From assembly GCA_015345905.1 (NCBI GenBank), contig JADDTR010000007.1, forward strand, positions 124,001-188,000: DNA of 64,000 bases. The letters are read 5' to 3'. The notes under the pieces are model-generated. The model worked only from the letters and a program-made list of their open reading frames with translations. It was not told the origin of the DNA and did no database searches. A program made the translations under genes and the position numbers. Numbering within the stretch: position 1 is the first letter of the stretch; the number at the start of each line of letters is the position of its first letter. Below, in pieces: positions 33,984 through 45,410 of this stretch. This DNA is from Aotearoamyces nothofagi. Its lineage: Eukaryota > Ascomycota > Leotiomycetes > Leotiales > Tympanidaceae.

Positions 33984-34755
33984 CTAGTCCTTCTTGTCTA
34001 CTGTTTCTTGTGACTTGGTGGCTTCACGCTCCTTGATCTTTCGTTCTTCTGCCTCTACCATATCTGAAAAAAATGAATTAGTTCATGCAATGCTAAAACT
34101 GTCTGCGTTGCAACTTACCTCTCCATAAATCCTCGCCAGCATATGCTTCGTGGTGAATCCTCTTCTCAATCAAATGCTTATGTTCAGGATCGTTCGGATC
34201 TATGACCTTAACAGTCTCCCATCTGCCCTTTCCTTTGGTCACATCACCCATCTCAAGCGCAGCAGTGGCAAGCAGAATCGCAACCGTCAGACCTTGAGCG
34301 TAAACTCTTGCCTGGACGAGCTTTTGTGCCTTGGTCAAATATGGATTCCGCCCAACCAATCCTAGTGAGACCCCCATTGCTGCGACCCATGATGCGGTCA
34401 CAATTGAGTATCTGTTTTCCCTACCCCATGTCTTCAGCTTCTCATATGTTGATTCGGCTTCGTAGGCAGCTTCCAGCTCGTTGGAGGCTCTGTCACGGTA
34501 TTGGCGTTGAGGGTCTCGCTGCTTTTCGAAATTTCGAGAGTATTTGTCGGCAGTGATGATTGCAGCGAAGGTGGTGCTGGAAGTCACCAGAAAGGCTTTC
34601 ATGGGAATGGTGAGTTGCCGGAAACCGGGAAATCGTCGACTCGCTGCTAAGACAGCGGTACCGCCGACAGCCAAACCAACTGCACCTCCCAAGAATCCTC
34701 CTTTTAGGGTGACATCGTAATGCTTTGCCTCTTCTTCCTTGGTAATGATCTTCAT
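33984..34755 (-). CDS. RCF2: Respiratory supercomplex factor 2 (HIG1 domain)
   Basis: Mitochondrial inner-membrane protein that associates with cytochrome c oxidase and III/IV supercomplexes. Exons 34755..34119 and 34063..33984 join in phase (donor GTAAGT, acceptor CAG) to 238 residues, near yeast Rcf2 (224). Seen: the N-terminal KIITKEEEAKHYDVTLKGGF with a Gly-rich hydrophobic segment (GGFLGGAVGLAVGGTAVLAA), and a HIG1 domain near 120-175 with SIVTASWVAAMGVSLGLVG and the signature QARVYAQG. The last exon adds a charged tail, MVEAEERKIKEREATKS. Confidence 0.92.
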
Positions 34756-36336
34756 ATTCCTGAAGTATGAAGTTACGGACTGGGAACAAGTTGGAAGGCG
34801 GGATGGAAGGGTCTGGGGTAATAGCGCTTTATAAGGGAGCCAGATCCCGAGAGCAAATCCCGCGGAAATATTTACAGGACGGTGCTGAAGAGATAAGGCT
34901 GTCAGCGGGGAGTAAAAAGGCGGAATTAGGCTGTGGCTCCGTGTGCCGAATGGTTATTCAGCAGAAGTAAGCAAGAGTGCAGAGCTCTGGGCCTCTGGCA
35001 GCCTCCAAAGATGTCGGAACTCACTGAAAACCCCGAAAGAGGGAAATGAATGATGTAATCAGGCAGGCATTCTGGTGCTGGACTTTCCGCAGAGCACGGG
35101 AGTGGGATGACATTCCATCACACCACGCCAGCATATATACTCGGGCATCCGCGGAATGCTGGAGAGACAGGTCCAACTGCACAATTGATTGTCTCCTTCT
35201 GCCTACCAGAACCCCATATTCGTTATGAAGTCAGTTCTCTCCGCATTGTGGTCTCCTTCACCTCCCAACTAAGCGTTTGATGGCTCCGCGCTTACCGAAG
35301 TGCTCGACCGAACTACTCGCACGGTGAGGAAGCGACGCGACAGTGATGTCGATGTCGGTATGAATGCAGCAAAGTGATGCAAAAGTACATCAGCAAGCCA
35401 GCCACCGGTTGCAGGTGTATACATGCCTTGAGCTCTCCCCGACGTCGTCGTCGCGTGGACGAACTGCTATCTGCTATTATCCCCGTATCGAGTCTAATAC
35501 GTTTGGAGTGATGACGCATATGCTTATGGTAGGTAGAGTACTGAGCCGAGAGGTTCTATGAGGGTTGGGGCTTTGCTGAGTGCACTTCTTGATTGTTTTC
35601 GAGGGTTGCTATCCCGGGAGAGGAACAGTATCTACAACCCGTGGATTCGAGGGTCCGCACTTGTTCGGGTACCCGTGCCGTCACCAGTCTAACCAGTGCA
35701 TCCGTACAGTAAGTGAGTATGGAGTACAGTAGAGTAGGCTCCAGTAGAGTAGCCTCTACTGCTGGGGCGGGCAGCATTTGCGTCATAATTCCCGACAGAA
35801 CGCCCGCAATTACGACGCCTCTCCCTACGCCAGATGCATCTAGGATCTAGTTAGTATCTACTACCATTGCATACCGGCCGGTGTCACTGACAGCAGTAAG
35901 CACGCTGCACGCACGAAATAAAGTGATCAGTGCCTTTCTAATCGTAACTGGCATACAGATCTTATCTGACGTGACGTCCGAAACCGACGACCGACCAACA
36001 ATACACCATGTGTTCCTGCACTTGGCGCGATCGATCAACTAGCCTACCGGCCCAACAACATATGATGATGGGCGTACTCGATACCTCGAAGTGTGCATAT
36101 GGAGAGGGCGGCACAACGGTCTTTGACGGTGTGAGAGAAAGGTGGCTTGATAATTGTCATGAGCTTTATAGACTTCCATACATCTTGACACCAGGATCAG
36201 CATTGTCATGGCCTAGAGAGCAGGAGCAGTAGGTACGCAGTAGCTCTCTTGTCTGAGTGATATTGTTTAAAACGGGCTTCGTCTTAGGGATAGCCAAGCG
36301 TTTTGACTCCAACTATGCGTACAGTTCGGATTATAA

Positions 36337-36384
36337 CGAAGCATAGCGCGAAGTATAGTGCAATGCATAGTGCGAAGCATCATT
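36337..36384. repeat. Degenerate 11-13 bp tandem units (CATAGYGCGAAG-like)
   Basis: About four imperfect copies of a unit containing CATAG-GCGAAG. Confidence 0.6.
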
Positions 36385-37421
36385 TCTCCTATACCATATT
36401 ATCTATGTTGCAAGACGATCGCATCGACTAAAAGACCAACGGAACCATGATTATGGATATTAGCTGTCCGTTGAGGGCCGAAGACTTGTCGTGTCGACTG
36501 TCGTGTTCTGCCCAAACAAGCTATTGCGGTTGATTGATTGAGCCATTCTAATGCTTTCCCTATTGTAGGTGTCGATAATGTGATCCCTAGGCAAGGCAAC
36601 TAGGTACGTTATTTAATGAGTCACGGTATAGGCGCAGTATCGGGGCTGGCTTCATTGCACGTACTGCGAAGGAGCATTTGTAGGTATTTACTTTGGTGCA
36701 CAAGGCTCCAATACTTGGCGCTGGCCTGACCAAAGGATCGAGGAGATCGGCAAATCTATGGGATACTATCGAAATGCTTGGCTCTTGGGCGATGATGTAC
36801 TACAGTATACGTAGGTGCTGATCCCTAAGCAGTGCTCAAGGCACTGTACTTGAACATAGATATCCGACGTACTAACAGTACTAACACCGACTCCACCGGC
36901 GAGCGTACCGTATTTTCGACTCAATGTACGTAAATCCCGTCATAGAAACGCTGTACGAAGGAAGCGACAATGAGACGCGAGAGCAAGTCGAGGCCGAAGT
37001 AGAGACGGTAACCAGAGGGAAGGCATGCAGGTACGTACGTACCTACCCGGTTAGCTAGAGAGAACGACCGTACAGCGCGGCCTTCAGCCTACAAGGCATG
37101 ATTGGCTCGTAAGAGATGCGTCGTCGTGAGCTCTGCCCAGCAAAGCGTGAGGGAGAGGCAGAGCGAGCATAGAGGCAGTAGAAGGCCAGAAGGGGGTTAT
37201 AAAAGGGCACGGAGACAGACCTCTCTCGCTCTCTCTGCCCATATGCACATGGGCCATGCACCCATACACCCAGCTATTCATCCAGCAATGTATCCATCGA
37301 TCCGTCCAGCGGTCTAGCTACCCGTCCAGCGAGCTATATCCGTCTAGCGACCTGCCGGCCCAGTTATCCGGCCATCAACCTACCCATTCCAGCCATTGTT
37401 TGCGGTTCGCGGTTTCTTCGT

Positions 37422-37479
37422 GGTGGTAGTGGTAGTGGTAGTGGTAGTGGTAGTGGTAGTGGTAGTGGTAGTGGTAGTG
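37422..37479. repeat. (GTGGTA)n hexanucleotide microsatellite
   Basis: Near-perfect run of about nine GTGGTA units, on the purine/T-rich strand. Confidence 0.95.
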
Positions 37480-37504
37480 ACTGTGGTTGTCACGCCCTGC
37501 TCGC

Positions 37505-37584
37505 TGCTCACTGCTGGCTGCTCACTGCTCACTGCTCACTGCTCACTGCTCACTGCTCACTGCTCACTGCTCACTGCTCACTGC
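37505..37584. repeat. (TGCTCAC)n heptanucleotide array
   Basis: About ten near-perfect TGCTCAC units, right after the GTGGTA run. Confidence 0.95.
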
Positions 37585-37602
37585 TCGCCGTTCTCCCTCC
37601 GC

Positions 37603-37640
37603 TGCTCAGTCCCTGCTCAGTCCCTGCTCAGTCCCTGCTC
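37603..37640. repeat. 11-bp tandem repeat TCCCTGCTCAG
   Basis: Three and a half copies; shares the TGCTCA core with the preceding array, suggesting one evolved from the other. Confidence 0.9.
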
Positions 37641-37736
37641 GCTGCCGTCTGCTGCCGTCGTCTGCCATCGCCGTCCCGAGCGAGCGTCTCAAGACTCGGA
37701 CGCAGGGACCCTTCCTTACCCACCTACCCACCTACC

Positions 37737-37775
37737 TGGCCTGCTGGCCTGCTGGCCTACTGGCCTCCTGGCCTC
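37737..37775. repeat. 9-bp tandem repeat (GGCCTGCTG-like)
   Basis: Four to five copies with small changes in the last bases. Confidence 0.8.
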
Positions 37776-37978
37776 TCTGCCCTCGGCGCTAGAAGGCTAA
37801 GCAGCGGCGACGTGAGCGTAGTCGCGCTGGCGGCCTGAACGCCTGAACAGCCTGAACAGCCGGAACGCCTGAGCGCCTGGCTCGCCCGGTACGGCTGGGC
37901 TGCGACTTAAACCTCCGCTAGCGACTCTAGGGCCACGAACGACTCGCGGGACTTTGCCGCAACGACTCTACCGTCCTC

Positions 37979-38035
37979 CGTACTTGCACCGTACTTGCAC
38001 CGCACTTGCGCCGCACTTGCACCGTCCTTGTACCG
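37979..38035. repeat. 11-bp tandem repeat (ACTTGCACCGT-like)
   Basis: Five copies, degenerating toward CCTTGTACCGC at the 3' end. Confidence 0.9.
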
Positions 38036-38052
38036 CTCCCAAAAGCGTCTGT

Positions 38053-38084
38053 TCGCTCGCTCGCTCGCTCGCTCGCCCGCCCGC
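38053..38084. repeat. (GCTC)n tetranucleotide run
   Basis: About seven GCTC/GCCC units, 75 bp before the start codon of the Sfp1-like gene. Confidence 0.9.
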
Positions 38085-38158
38085 TCCAGCTGGCCTCTTG
38101 CCTTGCCGCCCTCGCTTCCTGATCCAGCCTGCTGCACGCTGTTGCACGCTGCTGCTCC

Positions 38159-40371
38159 ATGGCTCACTGGCTCAGTCCTAGTGCATGGCCGACCACCGCC
38201 GACGCTGGTCGCACAGCCGCGCTGCCCGATCCATTATTACAGACCGTGTCTCCAGACCAGACACTGCTCTCTTCTCTCTCTCGCACATCGACGCCTTCAA
38301 CCTCTGGACCGGCTACACCACAGACCACCTTCTCCCAGCCGACGATGATGACAGCCTCACCTATCGACATCGCCACACCTACCAGAAACTCTTCGTCGTC
38401 TCCGTCCTCCCAAGGCCACCCGACGACGGCGAATTATCACGGCTTTGAAGATTCAAAAACCTCGGCCATGATGACGGGCTCTGGCTTCGAACACAATGGA
38501 GGCCATGCTCGACAGGACTCCTTTGCGGGAGCTAAGCCCATCTCCATGAACAACCCCAACAGGAATCTCGACAGCCGTCCGAGAAGAGAGTCTCTGGCCG
38601 GCAGTCTTGTCGGTGGCATGAGTTGGGGCGGGGTATCTGTAGGAAGTTGGATTCGGGATGAGTGAGTCTTTGTCTCGCCTCTTGCTGAAAGTGGTTGCAC
38701 GGATGTTGACGAAGTGTCTCACTGCCATCGTCATATTTGCGCCACCTTGACTTCGTTGTACTAACAGTGGCCATAGTATAATCATGGCTGGCACCTCGCC
38801 ATTTCCATACCAATCACCATCCTATCACTCCTCGTCATATCTCCCGAAGCTCGAGGCAAATTTCATGAAAGACTTCTCGTGCTGTGGAAAGATTCTACCG
38901 TCCTTACACGATCTCCTGCAACATTACGAGGAGTGTCACGCTCAGCAGACCCCGCAATCCTTAAGAAATGCTTCGGCGGTACAACAGGCGCGCGATGGCC
39001 AGCAACCAAATAGCAAGGCTGCTATCGCTGCACAAGCGGCCAATGCTGTCCAGCAACAAGCTCAGTTTCAGCAAAGACAGCAACAGCAGCAGCAGCAACA
39101 GCAGATGGGAAGGCCTCAGAGCAATGGCCTCAACATTGGTCAGCCTGCCACAGGCACATCATCACTGACGGGTGGCATTCAGTTGATGCGTCAGCAGCAA
39201 CAGGCCCAACCTTCTACCCCTACGCAAAAGACAGTGCAGCCAGTAGAGATGGATGGAGTTGAAGATATGGAGATGGATGATGCTATGGACACTATGGATA
39301 CGACAGCGGAAACGACACCTAACCCCAACAACCAGCGATCTCAGAGTCAGCAGTCCCTTTTCGGACAACAGCAACGTCAGCAAACACCCTTGACAAACAC
39401 AGGCGGCATGCTTCACCAAGGCCTTCGCACATCCCAACCGCCCACCCCTTCCACTACTGGCTTTGGCTTCCAAAACAACCCGACTGTATCATCTGTCAAT
39501 ACCCCTACACTGAGTACTCTACAACATCAGGGCCAAAACTTCTCGCCAGATACGTCTATCCCTGGCACGCCCGTAGAACTCGATGACGACTTCAACACTA
39601 TGAACATGAACTTCAACAATGTCAACAGGAACAATATGAACTTTCCATTTGGCTTCGGTGGAGATCTAGGCTTGGACCTTTGCATTGATGAGCCTGCCAA
39701 GAGACTATTCAGTCCTAACGGTGGATTTGGTAATCAAAAAGCTCTCCAGCAGCAATTTGCGACATTTGGTCTGAATGGAAATGCCAATTTTAATGGAAAT
39801 AACGAAGATCTAATTCGAAGACTTCGCCAGCAACAGATGTTACAGATGCAAGGTTACCCTGCTCCATCTGCTGCCATGATGATGGCTGGTGAAGAACACA
39901 AGCCTTTCCGCTGCCCTGTGATTGGTTGCGAGAAGGCATATAAAAATCAAAACGGGCTCAAGTAAGTACATTAAGGTCTAGAATAAGGGCAATTGGCTAA
40001 CTAAGGCTCAGATATCACAAGACTCATGGCCATCAGACTCAGCAATTACACGAGAATGGTGATGGCACGTTCTCCATCGTCAATCCGGAAACGTCTGCTC
40101 CGTATCCTGGAACATTGGGCATGGAGAAGGAGAAACCTTACAAGTGCGACATGTGCGGCAAGCGGTATAAGAACTTGAACGGTCTTAAATATGTACGTGC
40201 CTTGCTCGACGGAAATCTATACGTTTACTAATAATTCTGCAGCACAAGCAACATTCTCCACCTTGTAATCCGGAGATGAAACTCAACGGCCATTTACAAG
40301 CGGTCGGCTTGGGCGGCCTCGGTGTGAATGTCGCAGGTCTCCCAGGCATTGGCGAAGAGAATATGATGTGA
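38159..40371 (+). CDS. Sfp1-like split C2H2 zinc-finger transcription factor
   Basis: Nuclear factor of the Sfp1 family; yeast Sfp1 activates ribosomal-protein and ribosome-biogenesis genes in response to nutrients and TOR. Exons 38159-38661, 38777-39961, 40012-40192 and 40243-40371 join in phase to 665 residues. Seen: MSWGGVSVGSWIRDDIIMAG and LEANFMKDFSCCGKILPSL with an atypical finger near 200-222; a Gln-rich tract near 265; then FRCPVIGCEKAYKNQNGLK (about 543) and YKCDMCGKRYKNLNGLKYHK (about 604), the pair typical of Sfp1. The start is the least sure part: the ATG at 38159 opens a low-complexity Ser/Thr/Pro segment, and an internal ATG near 38346 (MMTASPIDI) is possible. Confidence 0.88.
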
Positions 40372-42180
40372 ATGGACCCGTTTATTGGTTTCGGCATGCC
40401 TCCGAAATGAACAAATCAAATGCGAAAACAAACAAAAAAAGTCGAGACTCACCTCATTGCGGAGTCCAACAGGATGCTTCCAACAGGAAAGTTTTTATTC
40501 AGGCGTACTCGGTTCTAGACATGTTCCTCAATCAACATTGCATGGGGACGGAGTTATTAAAGAGAATCACTATACCCAGGACATCAGATTGCGAGGATGG
40601 ACCGCTTTGCTCGGTGGCCCAACAAGTCGCCTTTATAGATCCTCGCTCAGCGGTGGTGGTACAAAGCTCTTTTTACAGGGTAGTGAAGTATAAAAGTGCA
40701 GCGATAAGACTTGTTTATACACAAGTGGCGTAATAGGGACTGTATATGTTCTGACGGATTGGAAGGGCATTGTTCTCGTATGTTGTACTGCGGTGTGGGA
40801 TTGCATTTTTGCAAATTGGCTATTGGCTACTTGTAGGTTGGTTTATCAAAGGCTGGGCTTGGGTCTGGATTATTTGTTTGGATTGCATGATGCGAGAAGA
40901 AGAACAACAAGAGGAAACAGCCCCCAGCTAGAAGGACTACTGTTCCATTACATTAGCAGCCACATTGCAGGTGCTCGTGCTCGTTGAATCAAAGCGTGTA
41001 TGAAAGCATGACGTGTGGTATTTACGAGACATGGATGCAAGCTCGAACTGACAAGTGGGTATGTGAATTGACGAATGTCCAGGATTCCAGGGACAGCCCT
41101 CAAGGTAGCAGTCTCCAGCCCGCCACCCCGTTCACGCAGAGGGGAGCCCGATTACAAGGGACTCGACGGATGACGGATGACGGATGGACAATGGCGGGCT
41201 CGCACAGCAGATTCGCCACTGATGACGGCTGATGTACAAAGTAGATGGGATGGGCACGGGGCTATTGTTGGGTACTGCGCGTAGGGGACGTTGCTGTAGA
41301 GCTAGATAGGCCATGTTCTGCATGTTCTGCATGTACAGGACGGCAGAGTACAAGACCGGAGGTAAGGGGAGGGAAGGGACGCACGCAGCGCCGAGGGGCC
41401 AAGAGGGGCAGGGAGGGGGGCCGATCCGCACGGGGGGGATCGCCATCGACAATGGAGTTGTGCGCAAGAGGAGCGCACGCGGCTGTCCCTCCCACGCAGC
41501 GGCTCAGCTTTCCGAAGCGGCCAGGCCGTGGACAGGAGCAGCGGAGGGACGGAAAGGAGAGGAGGAGGCCGCGAGACGCGATGCACGCACTGTAGATAGA
41601 TGCGGATGTGGATGCGGGAGTGGATATGCGGCGCGAAGGATCGCCGTAGGGCCGCGGACGATCTCGAGCCGCAAGCAGGGTTCCGCGTCTTCGCCCCAAA
41701 TCCGCCGCGCAGCGAGCGAGCCAGCCCAGCCAGCCATTCCACGAGGGACAGGTAAGGCCTCCCTTCTGTGTGCTGCGCGAGATGGCGATATCATCCGCCA
41801 CGCGCCCATCGCACGTACTGGCGGCAGTACAGTGCGTGCTGATTGCGGCGAGCCTGGGTGGGTATCCGCTCTCTTCTCGGGGGGGGGTGGATGGATGGGT
41901 GGATGGATAGGTCGGCGCAGGCAGGCAGGCACGGCGGGCACGGCGGGCGTCCTACTGTACTGTGCGCGGGCGGCCTCGTCGCTGCGCAGCGGTGCTCGGG
42001 CTGTCCGGCGCGGTACTTTGCTGCAGGCCTGGCTGGGCAAAAAGCCGCAGCAGCGCACACGCGCGCTGAGTTGGCTCGGCTCACCCCCGGGGCTACAGTT
42101 CCGGATACGCAGGGCGGAAAGGGGGGAGGGGGATGGGCGAAAGCTTAAACGGCGAGACCCGGGTGGCGGGTTGCGGCGCA

Positions 42181-42193
42181 GGGGGGGGGGGGG
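42181..42193. repeat. Homopolymer G run (13 bp)
   Basis: Thirteen consecutive G, preceded from about 42112 by several shorter G-runs. Confidence 0.95.
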
Positions 42194-42196
42194 AGA

Positions 42197-42270
42197 TGTA
42201 CAGTACAGTAGGTAGATAGAAGATATACAGTACAGTGGATATAGATATACAGTACACAGTACAGTACAAT
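42197..42270. repeat. TACAGTA-rich cluster
   Basis: At least six TACAGT units within 75 bp, separated by GATATA-like spacers. Same motif as in other intergenic regions of this window. Confidence 0.85.
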
Positions 42271-42360
42271 ATATAACTCTGTGTGAGGTGGGTGCTGGGT
42301 AAGGGATGAGGAGTGTACAGCTTGTGCAAGTACAGCGTGCGGCTTGCAGAGGGTGGTTGG

Positions 42361-42573
42361 CTCAGTGTACTCAGCGTGTTCAGTGTAGTGTGCTCAGCGT
42401 GTTCAGCGTACCCAGTCTCAGCGTGCTCAGTGTAGTGTGCTCAGTGTACTCAGCGTGTTCAGTGTAGTGTGCTCAGCGTGTTCAGTGTAGTGTGTTCAGC
42501 GTGTTCAGCGTACTCAGTCCGTGTGCTCAGCGTGCTCAGCGTGTCCAGCGTACCCAGTCCGTGTGCTCAGCGT
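42361..42573. repeat. 10-bp tandem array (TGYTCAGYGT)
   Basis: About 213 bp made of some twenty degenerate 10-bp units alternating TGCTCAGCGT, TGTTCAGTGT and TACTCAGCGT, with a few 5-bp slips. Confidence 0.9.
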
Positions 42574-42775
42574 ATCCGAGTACCTACAGTACCAACAGTG
42601 CCAACTCCGTCCCCGTAGCCCCGTAGCCCGCAGCCCGAGGCCAAGAGCGTCTCCGCCGCCGAACGACGACGCCACCGCCCGCCGTACCCGCCGGACGGGG
42701 GGACGGGTTACGGTTAAGCTCTTTAGGTTCATGCGCGCATTTGCGAGTGTGGCCGGGCAGTGGCTGTGTGCACGG

Positions 42776-42842
42776 GGAGGAGGAGGATGAGGATGGTGAG
42801 GAGGAGGAGGAGGAGGAGGAGGAGGAGGATGAGGATGGTGAG
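42776..42842. repeat. (GGA)n / GATGAG purine run
   Basis: Almost pure GGA triplets with two GATGAGGATGGT interruptions. Confidence 0.9.
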
Positions 42843-42910
42843 AGGTGGGTTAATAGACGGGTGGATGCTGCATCTGGGCACTTGGTCCTGCAAGAACCAA
42901 GTGAGCTCTC

Positions 42911-42957
42911 CTGTCTCCTGTCTCCGTCTCCGTCTCCGTCTCCGTCTCTGTCTCTGT
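42911..42957. repeat. (GTCTCC)n hexanucleotide run
   Basis: Seven to eight units, ending as GTCTCT. Confidence 0.9.
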
Positions 42958-42994
42958 TCCTGCCTTGAGCCTTGCTATGACGATTGCTAGCAGC

Positions 42995-43131
42995 TGTACT
43001 GTACTATGCTATTCTGTGTTATACTATTCTGTATTGTACCATTCTGTATTATACTATTCTGTATTATACTATCCTGTATTATACTATCCTGTATTGTATT
43101 GTACTATCCTGTATTATACTATTCTGTACTC
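42995..43131. repeat. 15-bp tandem array (ATTCTGTATTATACT)
   Basis: Roughly nine copies of a 15-bp AT-rich unit with C/T and A/G variants; contains repeated CTGTA and TACT cores. Confidence 0.9.
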
Positions 43132-43267
43132 ACTGCAGCCACGGACCACAGCCACGGACTCGAGTCAGGGCTGTCGCCATGCGGTCTGTTAGCGTATGTA
43201 AGAGTACAGCATACCTACCCTACCGTACATACTGTACCTACAGTACATATCCATACTAGATGTCTAT

Positions 43268-43340
43268 ACTACACTATACACACCCATACCTATATACGTA
43301 CACATACACTACACTATACTACACTATACACACTACAACC
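43268..43340. repeat. ACTATACACAC-type repeats
   Basis: Imperfect units of TACACTATAC and TACACAC. Confidence 0.75.
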
Positions 43341-43611
43341 ACCAGTCCAACAAGTCCACCCGCGGAGCATTCGCTACCCGTGGCACCCTCAGTAGGCACT
43401 GCCAGTAGTACAAGTGGCACACCCAGTAGCTCCTCTAGCCCAGCAGCCAATAAGCAGACGGGGAGATCAACGACTCGGAGTGCGCATACTTTCATAGTGA
43501 GAGGAAGAGGCGGCTGGAAACAAGCAAGCCGATGCTCATTGCCATTGTTCCAGCAGAGGAAGAAGATGGGAAGAAGGTCCAGGATGGATTTTTGAGCTCT
43601 CGGGACATTAG

Positions 43612-43706
43612 ATGTTCCCTTTCTTCTCCTCCCTCGCCCTTCTCTTCCCCCCTCCTCTCATCCCATCCTCTCCCTCCCCTCCCCATCCCTCCTCCGTCCA
43701 TCCCAG
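43612..43706. repeat. Polypyrimidine tract (about 95 bp)
   Basis: The + strand is almost only C and T (TTCTTCTCCTCCCTC..., CTCTCCCTCCCCTCCCCATC), with few purines over about 95 bp. Confidence 0.85.
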
Positions 43707-44037
43707 CACCACAGCACCACTACTGTACAGCACCCCCCCCAGATGCCACGTGAAAGCGGACACCCACCTGTCACGGAGCGGATCCCCCTCTCCCAAGCTC
43801 GCAGTCCGCTGTTCCCATGCGGCTGTATTACGCACGCTCTCTGCCCGTCCGAAAGTAAAAAAAGAAGGGAAAAAAAAGACACAGAAATACCGCCCCAGGA
43901 CCCGGCCCCCCCCCTGCCTTACTTACCCTTGCCCTAACTCTCCCCTCCCGGCCCAGGTGTGGAAGCGAGCTAGAACAGAGCCGGCGGCTGCGACCGGGGG
44001 TCTGCCTGTCTGGAGGACCCCTGGGTGCCTGAGGCTG

Positions 44038-44093
44038 AGATGAGACGAGATGAGACGAGATGAGACGAGATGAGACGAAATGAGACGAGACGA
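44038..44093. repeat. 10-bp tandem repeat GATGAGACGA
   Basis: Five near-perfect copies and a partial sixth. Confidence 0.95.
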
Positions 44094-44329
44094 GGCTGAT
44101 TGATGATTGATGATTGCACGATTTGTGCTGGATCGGCTGGGCTGGGCCGAGCTGTAAAACCCGGGCTGGACTGATTCCTCGCCGCCTGCTCATTTCGGGC
44201 ACGTGGTCGCGTGCGCGTGTCTTGTGCCCAGCCCAGAGTTCGCCCGTCCGCTGCGCTGGGCTCGAGCCCTCTCTGTCCGCCACTCTCGGCCTCTCGCTCC
44301 GCTTTCCTCTCGCTGCCGTGCCCTACGCG

Positions 44330-44364
44330 CCCTGCCTGCCCTGCCTGCCCTGCCTGCCCTGCCT
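44330..44364. repeat. 9-bp tandem repeat CCCTGCCTG
   Basis: About four copies. Confidence 0.9.
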
Positions 44365-44850
44365 ACCACGTGTTTTGCCCATCTACCCACCCATCCACCA
44401 ATCTGTTCCATCCAGGCATCGACCGCACTACGTATCCAGATCATCTACTCTACTCTACCGTCGACAGTACGTGCCGTAGAACCACTGCCATCTCCGCACC
44501 GCACATTCCCCTGGCTCGCCACCGGTCTCACTACCCACCTCACTACCCACCTACCCACCTACCTAGTTACCTAGCTGTCTGCTCCCAGTCATTATCCATC
44601 CCATACTCTGCACGCCGTCCATCGCCACACATCATATCACCGTCGTCGTCGTCATCGTCATCATCGCCATATCTCCAAGCCAACATGCGTTGCGAGCAGA
44701 GCAGCAAGCACGACGGGTGCGGCGTCCGGCCAGCCAGCCGGTGGAACATGCGGTTCGGCCGCCCGGAGCGTCGGCGGGTCGGGCGAGTCAGTCGAAACCC
44801 AGCAGCCTGGGTTTGCGGCACCTGTAGCCCGGGCACTACACAGAAACTAC

Positions 44851-44938
44851 AGGACTATACAGGACTATACAGGACTATACAGGACTACACAGGACTATAC
44901 AGGACTACACAGGACTATACAGGACTACAGCGCAGGAC
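44851..44938. repeat. 10-bp tandem array AGGACTAYAC
   Basis: Eight copies in a row with only T/C variation in the eighth base, then a degenerate copy. The most homogeneous array in the window, which suggests a recent expansion. Confidence 0.95.
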
Positions 44939-44942
44939 TACG

Positions 44943-44970
44943 GTACAGTACAGTACAGTACTACTGTACC
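44943..44970. repeat. (GTACA) pentamer run with TACTACTGTAC
   Basis: GTACAGTACAGTACAGTAC followed by the inverted ACTGTAC, so the stretch can form a hairpin. Confidence 0.85.
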
Positions 44971-45410
44971 CTACCGTTCCCTATGTACAGTACCCTTGCG
45001 CTACCGCTCGAGATGCTTTTGGGGTGCAGGAATGCACGCTACGCTACGCTACAGTGCCCTACTCCCCTGAGACTGAGAGAGAGAGATCATTCAAGCCCGT
45101 AAAAAGGAGATGACGGGGAAGATCGCTGGGCGAAGCGTGCCTGCTCGGAAATTGGGAATTTGGCTGAGTCGGCCTAGGCACCCTGCGCCCGGCCCCCGTG
45201 CCCGGCCCGTCTTCTGCCCGTCGCTGCCCGTCTGTGCCCGTCTTTCTGCCTTACATAATTGTCAACCGCAGACAGACAAAGAGCCGCTGGCTCGGCAATG
45301 TCCGGCTGCGCTCGGCTCTTTTTGGCGATGCCGTGGCCTATGGCTGCCAACCGCTACAGTAATGGGATCCGCAACACAGCTGTGGATAGATGCTATTGAG
45401 AGCCATGCTA

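Larger units (their letters stand above)
34756..38158. other. Repeat-rich intergenic region upstream of the Sfp1-like gene
   Basis: 3.4 kb without a supported gene. 34756-36300 has only scattered GTACAGTA motifs and an inverted CAGTAGAG...CTCTACTG near 35724-35760. 36337-36384 has CATAGYGCGAAG-type units. From 37.4 kb to the start codon there are at least six different short tandem arrays, listed separately. Part of the last kilobase may be transcribed leader of the zinc-finger gene. Confidence 0.5.

Noticed and set aside
36931-36945. GTAAATCCCGTC, similar to the inverted ends at 58.2 kb
   Set aside because: Shares only about ten bases with a gap in the match and has no partner end nearby.
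41313-42215. 300-codon open frame on the plus strand with rival frames on the minus strand
   Set aside because: Low-complexity Arg/Gly/Ala peptide from GC-rich DNA; several frames are open at once, which is a composition effect.
44211-45113. 300-codon open frame on the plus strand
   Set aside because: Translates pyrimidine-rich DNA and the AGGACTAYAC array; no family resemblance.
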